Assembly (NCBI GenBank): GCA_024509875.1
Contig: JAMPIV010010562.1
Span: 450,501 to 514,500 of the forward strand
DNA length: 64,000 nucleotides
Reading direction: 5' to 3'
Source: Oreohelix idahoensis
Taxonomy: Eukaryota; Mollusca; Gastropoda; Stylommatophora; Oreohelicidae
Both the position numbers and the translations under genes were made by a program. Below, piece by piece: positions 11,545 through 22,150 of the stretch; positions within the stretch are counted from its first letter, which is position 1, and each line of letters starts with the position of its first letter. A model generated the notes under the pieces. It was not told where the DNA came from. It made no database searches and saw nothing but the letters and a program-made list of their open reading frames with translations.

Positions 11545-12096
11545 TTAAACTCCACCTCTCTCTCTCTCTAACCCATATGTAGTAGCTAATAACTCAAAAC
11601 GTCCTAGGTACCCCTCTATGTCATCGTCTTTTTCAACAAAATGGTCTAAATGAAACCCCATAGCTGAGTTTGAGGCTCCCAGACTGGGCGTAGCATCTGA
11701 GGCAAAAGGGCTGGCACCATTTTCAGGAGCCTGGCCTTGTAATTCCAGCTCCCTTAGTCGTAATTCGTGCTCCCTCTGCAACCTTCTATCTTCTGCCTCC
11801 CTTTCGGCAGTCAATCTTTTCTCTTCTGCCTCCCTTTGCTGTCGTTTTTCTTCTGCCTCCCTTTGCTGTCGTTTTTCTTCTGCCTCCAATGCCTTTGCCT
11901 CTTTGTCAGCCTCAATCTGCAACCTCTTAATTTCTCTATCAGCCTCTAACCTCTTCTCTTCAGCTAACCTCCTTTCTTCCCGTTCAATATATTTATCACA
12001 TTCAGCCGTTACGTATTGAATTAAAATTTGACCATCCATTCCCATCTCCTTCGCGGTGAGCACAGCAGCTGATCTAAATTTTGCCAGCTCCGCCAT
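11545..12096 (-). CDS. gag: Copy B gag N-terminus (frameshifted from the rest)
   Basis: The ATG at 12096 is chosen because it aligns with the ATG of copy D at 38431 (both begin MA(E/D)LAKFRSA). A conserved ~35-residue head is followed by a strongly charged, probably coiled-coil stretch with an in-frame repeat EEKRQQREA, then the conserved gag block (GFHLDHFVEKDDDIEGYLGRF). The frame runs out at 11545 because the CT run on the plus strand (GA on the coding strand) at 11555-11569 has a length change; homology continues in the frame that starts at 11530. Gag would form the particle core. The head ahead of the charged stretch is shared with D. Confidence 0.88.
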   Translation of the reverse strand: MAELAKFRSAAVLTAKEMGMDGQILIQYVTAECDKYIEREERRLAEEKRLEADREIKRLQIEADKEAKALEAEEKRQQREAEEKRQQREAEEKRLTAEREAEDRRLQREHELRLRELELQGQAPENGASPFASDATPSLGASNSAMGFHLDHFVEKDDDIEGYLGRFELLATTYGLERERGGV

Positions 12097-12341
12097 ACTT
12101 TTTAGACAATATAATAATATACAAGCTAAATCTCTAACCAGTAAATACACTAAGTACTTCTTATGACTATAGTCTAACTAATTCTAACTAACCAGTTAAC
12201 TAATTAATTATTACTGGCTGTGAAGATTCACCAACTTTTATCTGCAGGGACACTTTTAATTTTAAAGGGAATTTTACAATTTATTTCCCTACTTTTATTT
12301 CTCCCACCAGGAGATCCTAATATTACTGTTGGGCTAATTAT

Positions 12342-12358
12342 CCCTGGACAAGACCCCA
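12342..12358 (-). promoter_or_regulatory. Candidate primer-binding site of copy B
   Basis: Six bases inside the 5' LTR, the minus strand reads TTGGGGTCTTGTCCAGG. A TGG complementary to a tRNA CCA end is expected here; I did not assign the tRNA. Part of the motif (TTGTCCAGG(G)ATA..AGCC) recurs at 38193-38207 in the leader of copy D. Confidence 0.45.
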
Positions 12359-12363
12359 ATTTA

Positions 12364-14191
12364 TGTAGTGGTGTTGATGGTATTGTATGATGGTGATATT
12401 ACTAAATGTAATTGTATGAGGCCAGCTGTGAAGGCTCCTGAGATAAAATGTAGTTGTGAATTGTCAGAAGGCCTTTCTTGCTACCACTACGACCTCACAC
12501 TTAATTTTTTTTAATGAATGTGGCTACGTAAAGTGTCTAGGGTTATGATATGTAGTGTGGTGTAATAGGTTATAGATATACCCACAGATATTTAACAAGA
12601 CTAATAATATTAATAAATGTTAAAATACACTGAACTAACTCACGTGTGTAAATTTTTTGATAAAATTATATTACATTTATTTTGTTCTGGATCAATTTTT
12701 TAGGTTGACCAGAACTTAAAAAGATTTAGAGATTATGAAAGAAATGCATGGAATATTATATCATAAATGCAATAGTGTACATATATATGTACTATACTAG
12801 TTAGTTTTATTAAAATGTTCTAGTAGTCATCTACTTGGGAGGATATTTAATGTTTGTGCTGTTGGGGTGGCCTCATCACACCTGTCTATATTGACTACAC
12901 AGTGTCCAGAAAATGGTGGGAATTTTTATGGGGGTATTAGTAACTAAACTGCGTTGGTGAATGTCCAGCAGACCAGAGGCTCACTCATCTCGTCGTTGTA
13001 GCTCTGGTGCTGAAAACTGATGGTCCCACCTCTCCGTGCTGGCGGGCAATAATGGTGGTCTCTGTCACAAGTACTGCACAGATACACTCGAGTAAAGTCA
13101 CCAACTGAATAGTCACTGCTTTGTTGACAACAGAAACTCGCAGCTCAGATTATGAATAAATAACACAGAATTGCTAGCAAAACTCAGCTGAGCTGCTGGC
13201 TATAGTATGGCGTCCCTAAATTTATTACACTTTCTTTCATATGGAAATCACCACACTTTAAAATCTGTGTCTATCACTGAACAACTATTGAGAAATGACC
13301 CCACTTTCGCGTCTGAGCGCTAATGATATGATTGTCTGTGGCCAATCACTGCCTAGGTTTATTTTAATTTCAAATTTCCTACCATAAAGTCATTTCAGTC
13401 ATGCTTCAGTCAAGTATGGATGGTTATCTGTTAGTCTGTCCATCTCTACTTGTGTTTCTACAAAATGTACTAGATTTTTGAACCAACCTTTCTCTCCCCT
13501 CCAAAATTTTGTCGTTAAAAGTTATATTTAGACACAGCTACCACCCAAAACCCTCTCCTCCATACTAAGTAAATTTGAACACCTGCGTTTCGAGGTCGTG
13601 TTTTTTTGTGCAATTAGCGACACTTTTAGATTCAATACAGTCTTTTGTCATTATCTTCAATATTATCTATCCGTCTGTAAAATTAAGACCATATTAGTTC
13701 ACTGCTCAGAATAGGCCATCCGGCCAGCTAATTTTTATATTCCTAACATTAATATTAAGAAAAAAGTACTTTTTAAATTTTGTAATATTCCAAACATCTG
13801 CGTTTTAGCCGCTGAATTCAAATCAAGGGCTTGGTATTGCAAAAGCGTCCAATAAATGACTGTGGCGTATTATATCTAAGGTCCCTTCTGTCGAGTTGCT
13901 TACTTTTTATGTCAACTTGGGAAACGTGACTTTTCTCCGTTCGCCCCGCGCCCCCCCCCCGCCCCCAATTGCGTCTCCTTAGCCTTTCTAGTCTCACGCA
14001 ATCTTTCCAGTCATATTTTTTTCCTTTTTGATCCGCCGTTCCCCTCCTGTTTAGCAAGTCAATTATTATGGAGGATGATGACCCGCGGTCTAGGCGATCA
14101 TGTACTATTCGCAGCCTACGCATTATGTTTTTATCCTTAAATGTTATCTTTGGAGATATTTTACCGTTGTATCTCTGTCCATTTCACTACA
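12364..14191 (-). repeat. 5' LTR of copy B
   Basis: 1828 bp, TGTAGTG to CACTACA on the plus strand. It matches 5478-7627 apart from the LINE in the latter. A C-rich run near 13946-13970 is longer here than in the other LTR. TCACA follows at 14192-14196. Confidence 0.92.
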
Positions 14192-15298
14192 TCACACAGG
14201 GTTCTGGTTGCATTTAATCTCAGGCCTAACTGACTGATCGCGTCAGTTAATGCTTCCAAAGATAGATATACATAAACAATGGTTCCCTGACAGAACCTCT
14301 TCGGTTGAAGAATTACCGGCTGCAATTTGCTGGCTTATATGACGACAATCTTAAACCACCAGTAGTGGATTTCAATAGTAGACAGGTCTCTGTATCATAA
14401 TCAGATAGTAAGGCATCCCGGTTCTCTAGATAGTAAGGCATCCCTGTTCTCTGATCAATATTCCGCAAGACAAAGGCGGGATCCAAAAATGGTCCTATCT
14501 TCGGTGAGCTTAATTCACCAGAAAAGATGTATAATGGAGCACAAGTAAAGGGCTCTGTTCATGATATAAATATATTGGACTCTGAATATCCTATAATTGG
14601 TGCTGCGTACATCAAATACATAGTGCTGCTAGGAAAAATGTCGTCTTAACATAGTCAATCACTCATATGGGTAGACGATAGCACGTCTGCACATCTAGGC
14701 ATAGGAAAAAGTTCAGTAAATGTCTTTTTTACCTTATTGTCCTAGAAAAATCACACTAGCAAATAGCACACGCCATCCCTTGGCGTAAAGAATAAACATT
14801 GGGGAGAATCACTGACATGGTAGTCATACAGAGAGAATATCTCATTTCCCAGAATTAACCACAGAGACAAAACTTTGGACCTCTCTGTCCGCACAGCAAT
14901 TCAGGATCCCATCATCACGGAAGTCTCTCTCAACCTCAATTCGACACATGCGCAGAAGCGCATGACCCCAGAGTTCAACTCAAGATGGGCCGATGTTGGA
15001 CACAACCCAACAAAGATACAAGACCAAATCCTCTTAAATGGACAGGGAATAAACGTCAACTCAGGCTATAAACATTCCAAGAAAGACCGATCTGTTCTGC
15101 CCAAACAAAGAAACAACCGGACGTAAATCTAATATTCATCCGCCAGGTTAAGACCCAAGAAAAGGTAACAAACATAATAAAATGTAACATCAACTTAATC
15201 AAGAGTTATGCACCTTTGACTATCCAATGAAGTGTTCCACCAGAGAGGTAGATATGTTTCTATATATATATTGCCTACGAAAGAATCTGTGCGTAACA
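14192..15298 (-). repeat. LTR-X copy, 5' part, split by copy B
   Basis: Continuation of the minus-strand LTR-X that begins at 5150. Shared blocks with the other copies include the gcgtcag motif near 14230 (also near 33090, 35125 and 45275), the ggggagaatcact block near 14800 (also near 45730) and gttatgcacctttgac near 15210 (also near 29065 and 45980). In LTR orientation it starts TGTTACGCACAGATT at 15298, like the copy at 29216. No convincing coding region; the frame 14875-15126 is within the repeat. Confidence 0.6.
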
Positions 15299-15368
15299 GT
15301 GACCCAAAAAACGGGCCCACGCGCGCACAAATATTGCGCGCGCGGGCCCGTTTTTTTGGGTCACCCTG
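15296..15368. mobile_element. Short hairpin MITE flanked by TA
   Basis: Two arms of about 30 bases each form an almost perfect inverted repeat: gtgacccaaaaaacgggccc on the left and its complement with one extra T on the right, the inner parts being CGCGCG-rich. TA lies on both sides (15294-15295 and 15369-15370), as for Tc1/mariner-type insertions. GC-rich arms in AT-rich DNA make it conspicuous. No coding capacity. Its left end abuts or overlaps the start of the LTR-X copy, so the left boundary is uncertain by a few bases. Confidence 0.65.
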
Positions 15369-15520
15369 TATTAATGAAATACAAAAATGGCTTTATCTCA
15401 AAAACTAGAGCTGCTACAGACAAGTAAATGTGATATTTGGATTGAACAGGCCTCATTTATGTACAATCAAGACTAAAATGTTTGGCACCAAAAATTTTTT
15501 TTTTTTTGGTAGGGCTGTGT

Positions 15521-15850
15521 GTCGCTGAATTAACTCAACTTGGGGCTTGAACGAGCTCATTGTTGCACAACCCATCTTCACAAAAGCCGGTGGGTCAGAT
15601 ACTAAAGTTAACATTGCTCTGCCTCATGCAACATTGTTCTTGACTTTTTAACTATCTTCGAGGTAGAAGCATCATTATTCATCCATCTTAAGCGTTGGTA
15701 AGAGTAATCTTATGCGAAGGTAGACACCTTTAAAGACCCACATCAGACACTTTTGAGTTTTGGCCACTTGTGGACCACTACTGCAGAGCGACCGTGACAT
15801 CTTGGTCCCTGACCTTGGGTTGAATTCCATTTACTGACATCTGTGCAGGG
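15521..15850 (+). repeat. Dispersed repeat R2, copy 1
   Basis: About 300 bp shared with 22528-22810 and 58165-58500, all in the plus orientation. Conserved blocks in order: ctgaattaa, gcttgaacgagc, tcacaaaag, gttaac, agagtaatctt, ggtagacacc, gagttttgg. Noncoding; class unknown. The spacer 15371-15520 and 15851-16214 shows nothing I recognise. Confidence 0.65.
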
Positions 15851-16216
15851 GGAGAGTTGGTTTTGTAACGTTACGTCACAGTTTGCAGTCTGAAGTAGCG
15901 AGGCAGGGTAATTGAACAACCTTTGTTAAAGTAGACACAGGCAGGACAATATTTGCCGTAAGTCAGGATGTGATACACCATTATAATATCTACCTTGTTT
16001 ACTTCGATCCTGTCCGTAGACCCACACTGCTACTCTTTCCTTCCCAACGTCTGGTCCTTCCAATAGTTTATAATCTCATTCTTTAGACATCCATGTGATC
16101 TGTGATAGTGTTATATAAAACCACGTAATTTTGGTTCCCTCTTATCTTATCGTGTATCTTCGATTGTTTATTGTCAATGATTTGCTTCCACATAACTGTC
16201 GCAATGTTATAAAATA

Positions 16217-17553
16217 CGAGGGGCATTCAGAAAGTAATGCACCACATCGTTTTTCTCAGGAGCTGTTTATTCAAAAAGCATGAAATTTATACTTAATATA
16301 CATGGATATGTCCTGTAAACATCGGTATTATTCAACATAATCCCCATCAACTTGTACGGCTTTATGCCAGCGCGAAACAAGTGCATGTATTCCTAACCCG
16401 TAACAGATTTTTTCTTGATCATGTAGCTATTTCTTCGCTGCATGAATCACTCCTTCATCATCTTCAAACCTTGTCCCACGGAGTGCATCTTTAAGTGGAC
16501 CAAATAGATGAAAATCAGAGGGTGCCAAATCGGCACTATAGGGTGGATGGGGTAGTACAGTCCAACCCAATTTGGTGATTGCTTCCCGTGTTGCCAGACT
16601 TGTGTGAGGTCGCGCATTGTCGTGAAGGAGAAGCAGGTCTGCTGGATTCTTGTGCAGCCGAACTCTGCAAAAACGTTGATTGAGTTTTTTCAATGTCTTA
16701 ATGTAAGCTTGCGAACTGATTGTCTCTCCTCTTGGCATAACGTCCTTCAATGAATCACACCTTCAATGTCCCAAAAGACAGTGATCATGACCTTTCCAGC
16801 TGAAGGAATTGTCTTGAATTTCTTTCTTCGTGGTGATTGCGGAGATGCCACTCCATTGACTGTCTTTTTGTCTCAGGTTCAAAATGATGTGCCCAGGTTT
16901 TGTCACCTGTAACGATCTTAGCCAAAAAGTTCTCTCCATCAGCATTAAAATGCTTCAATTCAGAAGAAATTGCTTTCCTTTGCAATCGGTGGTCATTTGT
17001 GAGACTTCGAGTTACCCATCTTGCGCAAACTTTAGAAAATCCGAGAGTTTTTATAACTGCATTTGCACTACCAATGCTGACTGACAGCTGTAAGGCCAAT
17101 TGTTGAGTAGTGATTCGCCTATCAGTAAGAATAATGCCCTCCGCGCATTTCAACATTTCTGCGTTGGTGGCTGTGGCAGGACATCCACAGCGCGGCCGAT
17201 CAAGCAGCTCCGTATCTCCACTTCCTGATTCTTTGATTCTCTGAACCCAGCGACTGACTGTACTCCTGTCGACTGCAAAACTTCCATACACATCACATAG
17301 ACGCTTGTGAATGTTCACAACAGTTTCCTTCTCTGCAACGAGAAATTCTATCACAATTCGCTGCTTATAACGCAAGTTGCTAACGCGCTCCATTTCAACG
17401 GTTTAGGGCAGCCGTATTATTTGGCCGGTTGCAGTGAAATTTGGTGCACACAATTGGCACATGCCATATTTGAAGTGTGCAAAATTTCATGCTTCTATCT
17501 TCATTATTAGCTGAGAAAAATGATGTGGTGCATTACTTTCTGAATGCCCCTCG
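16217..17553 (-). mobile_element. Mariner transposon with 43-bp terminal inverted repeats
   Basis: 1337 bp between TA dinucleotides at 16215-16216 and 17554-17555. The left 43 bases (16217-16259, starting cgaggggcattcagaaagta) are the reverse complement of 17511-17553 with one mismatch. The size and TA target site are typical of mariner. The near-identical ends suggest modest age, yet the transposase is frameshifted. Confidence 0.95.
16427..17393 (-). pseudogene. Mariner transposase, frameshifted
   Basis: From the ATG at 17393: two N-terminal helix-turn-helix regions (KQRIVIEFL onward; ITTQQLALQLSVSIGSANAVI), then the first catalytic aspartate in IVTGDKTWAHHFEPE. Homology continues in other frames through MPRGETISSQAYI to the second aspartate (LLHDNARPHT) and the third (YSADLAPSDFHLF), the DD34D-type pattern of mariners. 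Frame breaks lie between about 16740 and 16880. The usual glutamate of the TGDETW motif is lysine here. The enzyme would cut and rejoin DNA at the inverted repeats; this copy cannot encode it intact. Confidence 0.93.
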
Positions 17554-17984
17554 TAATCAGTTAAACCCTCTACACTGACAACCCTCTACCTACTACAACC
17601 CATACAGTGTACGTGAATAGACAAAGACACATAATACCAACTCTAGAAGGCAAGACTAATGGGGTTGTCATACATTTTTCTGTCTTCATGTACTCTATCA
17701 TGCTCACATACTACAGAATCAACTTCGAGAATTAGTTACATTCATCTTGTCACCCCATAGTATTATATTACAAGTGATTTTGAAGCAGTTGTTTATGTAA
17801 CAATGTGCAGTACATTATGAGATTGATAGCACGTTCTACAGCCTCACTTTAATGGCTCGTTAAGACATTCGCGTAGAATAAAGGGTCTTATTGTTGTATC
17901 CTTACAGACCTGAGACTCTTCATGGTCTACAATAAAATGTAGCGGAATTTGTTCTTTTGTTGCCTCTAAAGTTTGTGGTACTTG

Positions 17985-18115
17985 TACGAGGTGACCCGAC
18001 TATTTGCGGTACGACCCGGAGAAACCACGTGCTGTACTATTTGACTGTGACTGGAAGCTTGAGATCGACACCTGAAGATTCTTGCCTCTACCAGGAGCGG
18101 TTATTTCCTGACCTT
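17985..18115 (+). repeat. Dispersed repeat R4, copy 1
   Basis: Shares actatttgcggtacga, aagcttgagatcgacacc and tgaagattcttgcct with 22016-22150. The class is unknown. It lies immediately before the minisatellite. The preceding stretch 17556-17984 holds nothing I recognise. Confidence 0.55.
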
Positions 18116-18116
18116 T

Positions 18117-18745
18117 TGCTTCACTGTTATGTCCTGTACACGTCTTTCTTTTCCTCACCCTCTGTTTTACTGGTATGTCCTGTCCAGGTCTATCATGTCC
18201 CAATCTCTTGTTTCACTGGTATGTCTTGTCAATGTCTATCATTACCTCAGCCCCTGTTTCACTGGAATGTCCTGTCCAGGTTTATCATTTCTCTCTTTTT
18301 TTTGTCACTGGTATATCCTGCCCAGGCCCATCTGTTCTTCATTTCTTGTTTCAGTGGTATGTCATGTTCGAGTCTATCATTTCCTCTCATTTCATTTCAT
18401 TTGTATATCTTGCCCATGTCTATCATTTCCTCATCACTCTTTTCACTGATATATCTTGTCCATGTCTATCATTTCCTCATCTCTCTTTTCACTGATATAA
18501 CTTGTCCATGTCTATCATTTCCTCATCTCTCTTTTCACTGATATATCTTGTCCATGTCTATCATTTCCTCATCTCTTTTTTCACTGATATATCTTGTCCA
18601 CGTCTATCGCTTCATCATCTCTTGTTTCATTGGGATGTCTTGTCCATGTTTATTCTTTCCTCACCTCACGTCACGTGGTATGTCCTGCCCATGTCTATCA
18701 AATACTCACTTCTTGTTTCACTGGTGTGTCTTGACCATGTTGCCA
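18117..18745. repeat. 46-bp minisatellite
   Basis: About 13 imperfect tandem copies of a 46-bp unit such as tttcactgatatatcttgtc + catgtctatcatttcctcat + ctctc. Adjacent units begin at 18441, 18487 and 18533. As 46 is not a multiple of 3, all plus-strand frames stay open and repeat the same hydrophobic pattern out of phase; the long frames here are by-products of the repeat. Confidence 0.9.
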
Positions 18746-20605
18746 CATAATGACATCCAAACTTTTCATTTCTTGTACTACTTATTTACTTACTTACTTA
18801 GTCGTTCCCCAAAGTTTGCTCCAGGGGACCCTGTCATTTCTTGTGCCATCCTGTAATTCGTTTTGTGCTGCTCAAGTTCTATTTTCCTACCTCGGACAGT
18901 ATTTGGTAATTTCGAAGCATTGTTTAAACTTCTTTTTGTAATAATGCATCATGTTTGTTCGCCTGGCCATCCTCGCTGAGAGTTGTTACAGGTAAGACCA
19001 GATTGACCACCAGTTATTTTCATGTAGTGACACCCGGTTTTTCTGTTTGCACAGGGAGTGTCGGTCATATGACAGACACACCTGAAGACGATGACGGAAA
19101 TGTTGTAATCGCTTCCGGATATAATTGGGGGGGGGGGGACTAGGTATAGAGTTATTAGTACGCTGAGAAAATGTTTTTTCTGTGGTTGTAATGTATTTTC
19201 CTTTACCCGGCGCTTGATTGTGCGTCAGGAATAGCTATGTATTTCGGTATTGTCAATTTTGATATTAATTTGGGTTCATCATTGATACTCCATGAGCTTG
19301 TTAACTTGGGTATCATGCACATTATGCTATTTTTTTAGGTGATAGCTAGTTATTTGTTCTTTGATTTAGATATGCATTGTTTCTTGCTGTTGTGCTATTA
19401 TGGTGTTCATTTATTCAATGCATTGTTTAATGTAATTGTTTACCATGATATATCATTGTTTTTTTTATTCGTATTGCACTGCTTTCTTTCATTACTGCTC
19501 ATCCTTTTAGTACTTTACACTTACGTCTATCCCTCTTTTGTTCATTTTTATTATCATGACTTAAGTGTATAATTAGGTGTAGACATTAGTATGCTATCGA
19601 CCTCAAATTTTTTGTTTGAAGTATTTAAAAAAAAATGTTTATATCATGTTTTTACCCGGGGGTCGGTCTAGACTGTTAAAGTCATATTTTAATAAAGGGG
19701 AGTTAAACGTTAAAAGACTTGTAAGTACAGGTCGGATTTTTGTAATCTCCCTTGTAAACACGCTTAGTTTGTTTTTAAATATATGATAGAGAATCTACTC
19801 TAATATTCGAGATGAACGCTACTCACATCCCGGGGCGAATTCGCGCGGGGATGGATTTTGTGCTGAGCTTTTTTTGAGCGGGGGAATTTTTCCGGAGAGT
19901 TGATACGGGCAGAGCTCCGAAGATGGACGATTAACGATTTTTCGTCAGTGGGTCCCGGGATAAGATATTTGGTGTAAAAGAAATGTTTGATACTTCCTAA
20001 TATATATTTCCTAAAGCCATGGATATGCGGCTTATTTACTTATACTGCAGTATGTACGTTATTTGAAGATATTATGAGGCGATAGAGTGTACTGGCCAGT
20101 GTTATGAGTCATATTTATTTTCTTGTGAATTTATCTTCCCTGGTGGATTACTATGATTTCTATGTACTGTGAGTGCTGGATGATATGATATATATATATA
20201 TTCCCGTGGACTATGCACTCGGTTATCTATGGATTTACTTACCGACGTCTGGTGATTTGTTATGAGCTATTATCCATGATTGTATACCCATGGACCATGC
20301 ACGCTGTTATGGATTTATCTACATGTTGCTTTATGATTATGCTGTGACTGTAACCTGTGACAATGTGCTTTTACTTCGTGGACTTTGCAATGTTCCTGTT
20401 GTATTAATAAACAGTCTAGAACGTTATTAGGAGTTACAACGTTTCCTGATTCCTAGGTGTGCTATGGTGCGAGTGATTGCCATTTAACTCAATCTGTACT
20501 ACATAACATTCGCGTTTGTTGACACTCACTCTCTCACACATCAGTCGGCCGCCCGTAAGCCCGACGCGTGCTGATCGCCTATATCTGCGGGATAATATAA
20601 TAACA
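18746..20605. other. Noncoding stretch, possible LTR remnant
   Basis: No gene seen. Positions 18811-18837 are identical over 27 bases to 20835-20861 inside the LINE RT piece. Near 18985-19095 there are weak echoes of repeat R4 (accagattgacca; acacctgaag). Near 20205 and 20285 is a degenerate duplication around ggactatgcac/ggaccatgcac, followed by attaataaac (polyadenylation-like) near 20405, which would suit an LTR. A run of nine or more G lies near 19130. Confidence 0.35.
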
Positions 20606-20609
20606 TTTA

Positions 20610-21300
20610 TCATCCTCTCTTACACCACCAACACAGCAACAATGCCTTGATGACATCGTCCATGAGGAGTATGAAAAGATAAGGTGACAGGACATCACCT
20701 TGTCTTACACCAGTGGTGGTACTGAACTCTTCTGACTTATGGTTTGCTGTCCTCACATAATTTCTGCAAGACTTGTAGAAGGTCTGTCTAGCATGAATCA
20801 GAGGTGCTGGAATGTTCTTCCTTGCCAAAGTCTCAAAGTTTGCTCCAGGGGACCCTGTCAAACGCCTTTTCCAGATCTATGAAGCAAAGATAGATCTCAC
20901 TCTTATACTCAAGGGCCTTTTCAATCAGCTGTCTGAGTGTGAAAATAAGGTCTTGAGTATTTGAGTTTGCTCGGAATCCGCTTTTGACCTCATCCAATTG
21001 TGGCTCAGCTAGGCGTCGGAGTCTCTGGTCTAGGATTTTAGAACAGATTTTACCAGGGACACTGAGAAGGGATATGCCTCTATGGTTTCCACATTGTCGA
21101 TTGTCACCCTTTTTGAAAATTGGTGTTATGATGGCAATCTCCCAATCCTTTGGTATCGTCTTGTTGCACCGAGCTGCCTGTAGGACCCTTAAGAGAAGTC
21201 TAATATACGGCACTGTATTCCAGGAATCATCAACGTAGACAGCTTCGACCTTGCCACTGAAAAGAAAAGAGTTGGATTCTAAATTTATACGACAGGGCAA
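20610..21300 (-). pseudogene. LINE reverse transcriptase fragment
   Basis: The minus strand encodes the fingers/palm part of a non-LTR RT: AIITPIFKKGDNRQCGNHRG, ISLLSVPGKICSKIL, SGFRANSNTQDLIFTLRQLI, then the catalytic block FIDLEKAFDRVPW. A frame change near 20850 leads to GVRQGDVLSPYLFILLMDDVI. The FADD-type active site, the endonuclease and the C-terminus are missing, so both ends are truncated. Such RTs copy their own RNA at a nicked target. Which clade (CR1, RTE, jockey) I cannot say. Confidence 0.88.
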
Positions 21301-22015
21301 AACGTATTAACAGCATCTCTGTACATCAGTAGAAAACTCGCAAATATTAATAGGGAACCCGGGAGTATACAGGACAATTCACAAGCCACAGAGGGATTCT
21401 GAAATATAAGTAATACCCCAAACGTGTGTTCGAGGCATCTGCGTTAAGTTGCCAAGACAATTCTACTGAATAAGAAATCGATCATCCATATTAGGGTACG
21501 TTGTAAACATACTTTTTATGATGTGAATATGACATGTTTATACTTGCTAAGGGTGTTTAAGAATCATACTAGGTTGGCAACCTCAGCATGTAAAAAGGAT
21601 GCAATTATGAACCACCACAGTAAGCACTGGTGATTGCTTCGTGCTAGTTCTCTCAGAAGAACCAAAATCAGAGGTAACCCCAGACCCCGAATGGAGCAGG
21701 GAATGAGTGATAATTATATCAACATGTGTATAGTTGGATATTATCATTGTGTGAATGTTTGTAAACTTAATATGTTGCTTCAGGCACGAGCCACTGCCAC
21801 TGTTCAGTCACAAATTTTTCCTTAATTGAACTGACATACTGGTGATTTTTCATCACTGGCCCTGAGTGATATGATATATGCCCGAGGAGAGTAACTAATT
21901 TGAGAAAACAAACGACTGACGGACAGCGTGAAAAGACCCTGATTAAAATCAGGAAAACAAATATTTAGCAGCAGAACTTGTTATTTTATTCCCTCTTAAT
22001 ATTGTTATACCAGTA
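21301..22015. other. No feature recognised
   Basis: AT-rich noncoding DNA. Short frames only; no repeat shared with the rest of the window was noticed. Confidence 0.4.
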
Positions 22016-22150
22016 CAAGGCGACGCGACTATTTGCGGTACGAACCAGATTGACCAATTGTTCTACTACTTGTCTGTGGTTCCAAGCTTGAGATCGACAC
22101 CTGAAGATTCTTGCCTTGACCAGGAACGGTTAATTTCTGAACTGATCTGG
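22016..22150 (+). repeat. Dispersed repeat R4, copy 2
   Basis: Matches 17985-18115 (see there). Followed by 290 bases with nothing recognised. Confidence 0.55.

Larger units (their letters stand above)
5478..14191 (-). mobile_element. Gmr1-like Ty3/gypsy retrotransposon copy B, full length
   Basis: A complete minus-strand insertion of 8714 bp. It starts TGTAGTG and ends CACTACA, and is flanked by TCACA at 5473-5477 and 14192-14196. LTRs lie at 5478-7627 (3' LTR, carrying a LINE insertion) and 12364-14191 (5' LTR, 1828 bp). By eye the LTRs differ at only about 1% of aligned sites plus a C-rich length change, so the insertion is relatively young. The internal region has a primer-site candidate, a coiled-coil gag, and one pol in the order protease, integrase, RT, RNase H, then a polypurine tract. 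A GA-run slip near 11555-11569 is the only visible break. The target was an older LTR-X copy. Confidence 0.93.

Noticed and set aside
11767..11949. Plus-strand frame rich in Cys/Leu/Phe
   Set aside because: Antisense shadow of the Glu/Lys/Arg-rich gag coil; the same holds for the antisense frames at 38508-38852 and 58882-59265.
13818..14123. Minus-strand frame of 101 codons
   Set aside because: Within the 5' LTR of copy B; depends on a C-rich run that differs between the LTRs.
17957..18856. Long overlapping plus-strand open frames with repetitive hydrophobic peptides
   Set aside because: They read the 46-bp minisatellite in different phases; the unit length is not divisible by 3 and all frames stay open by chance.
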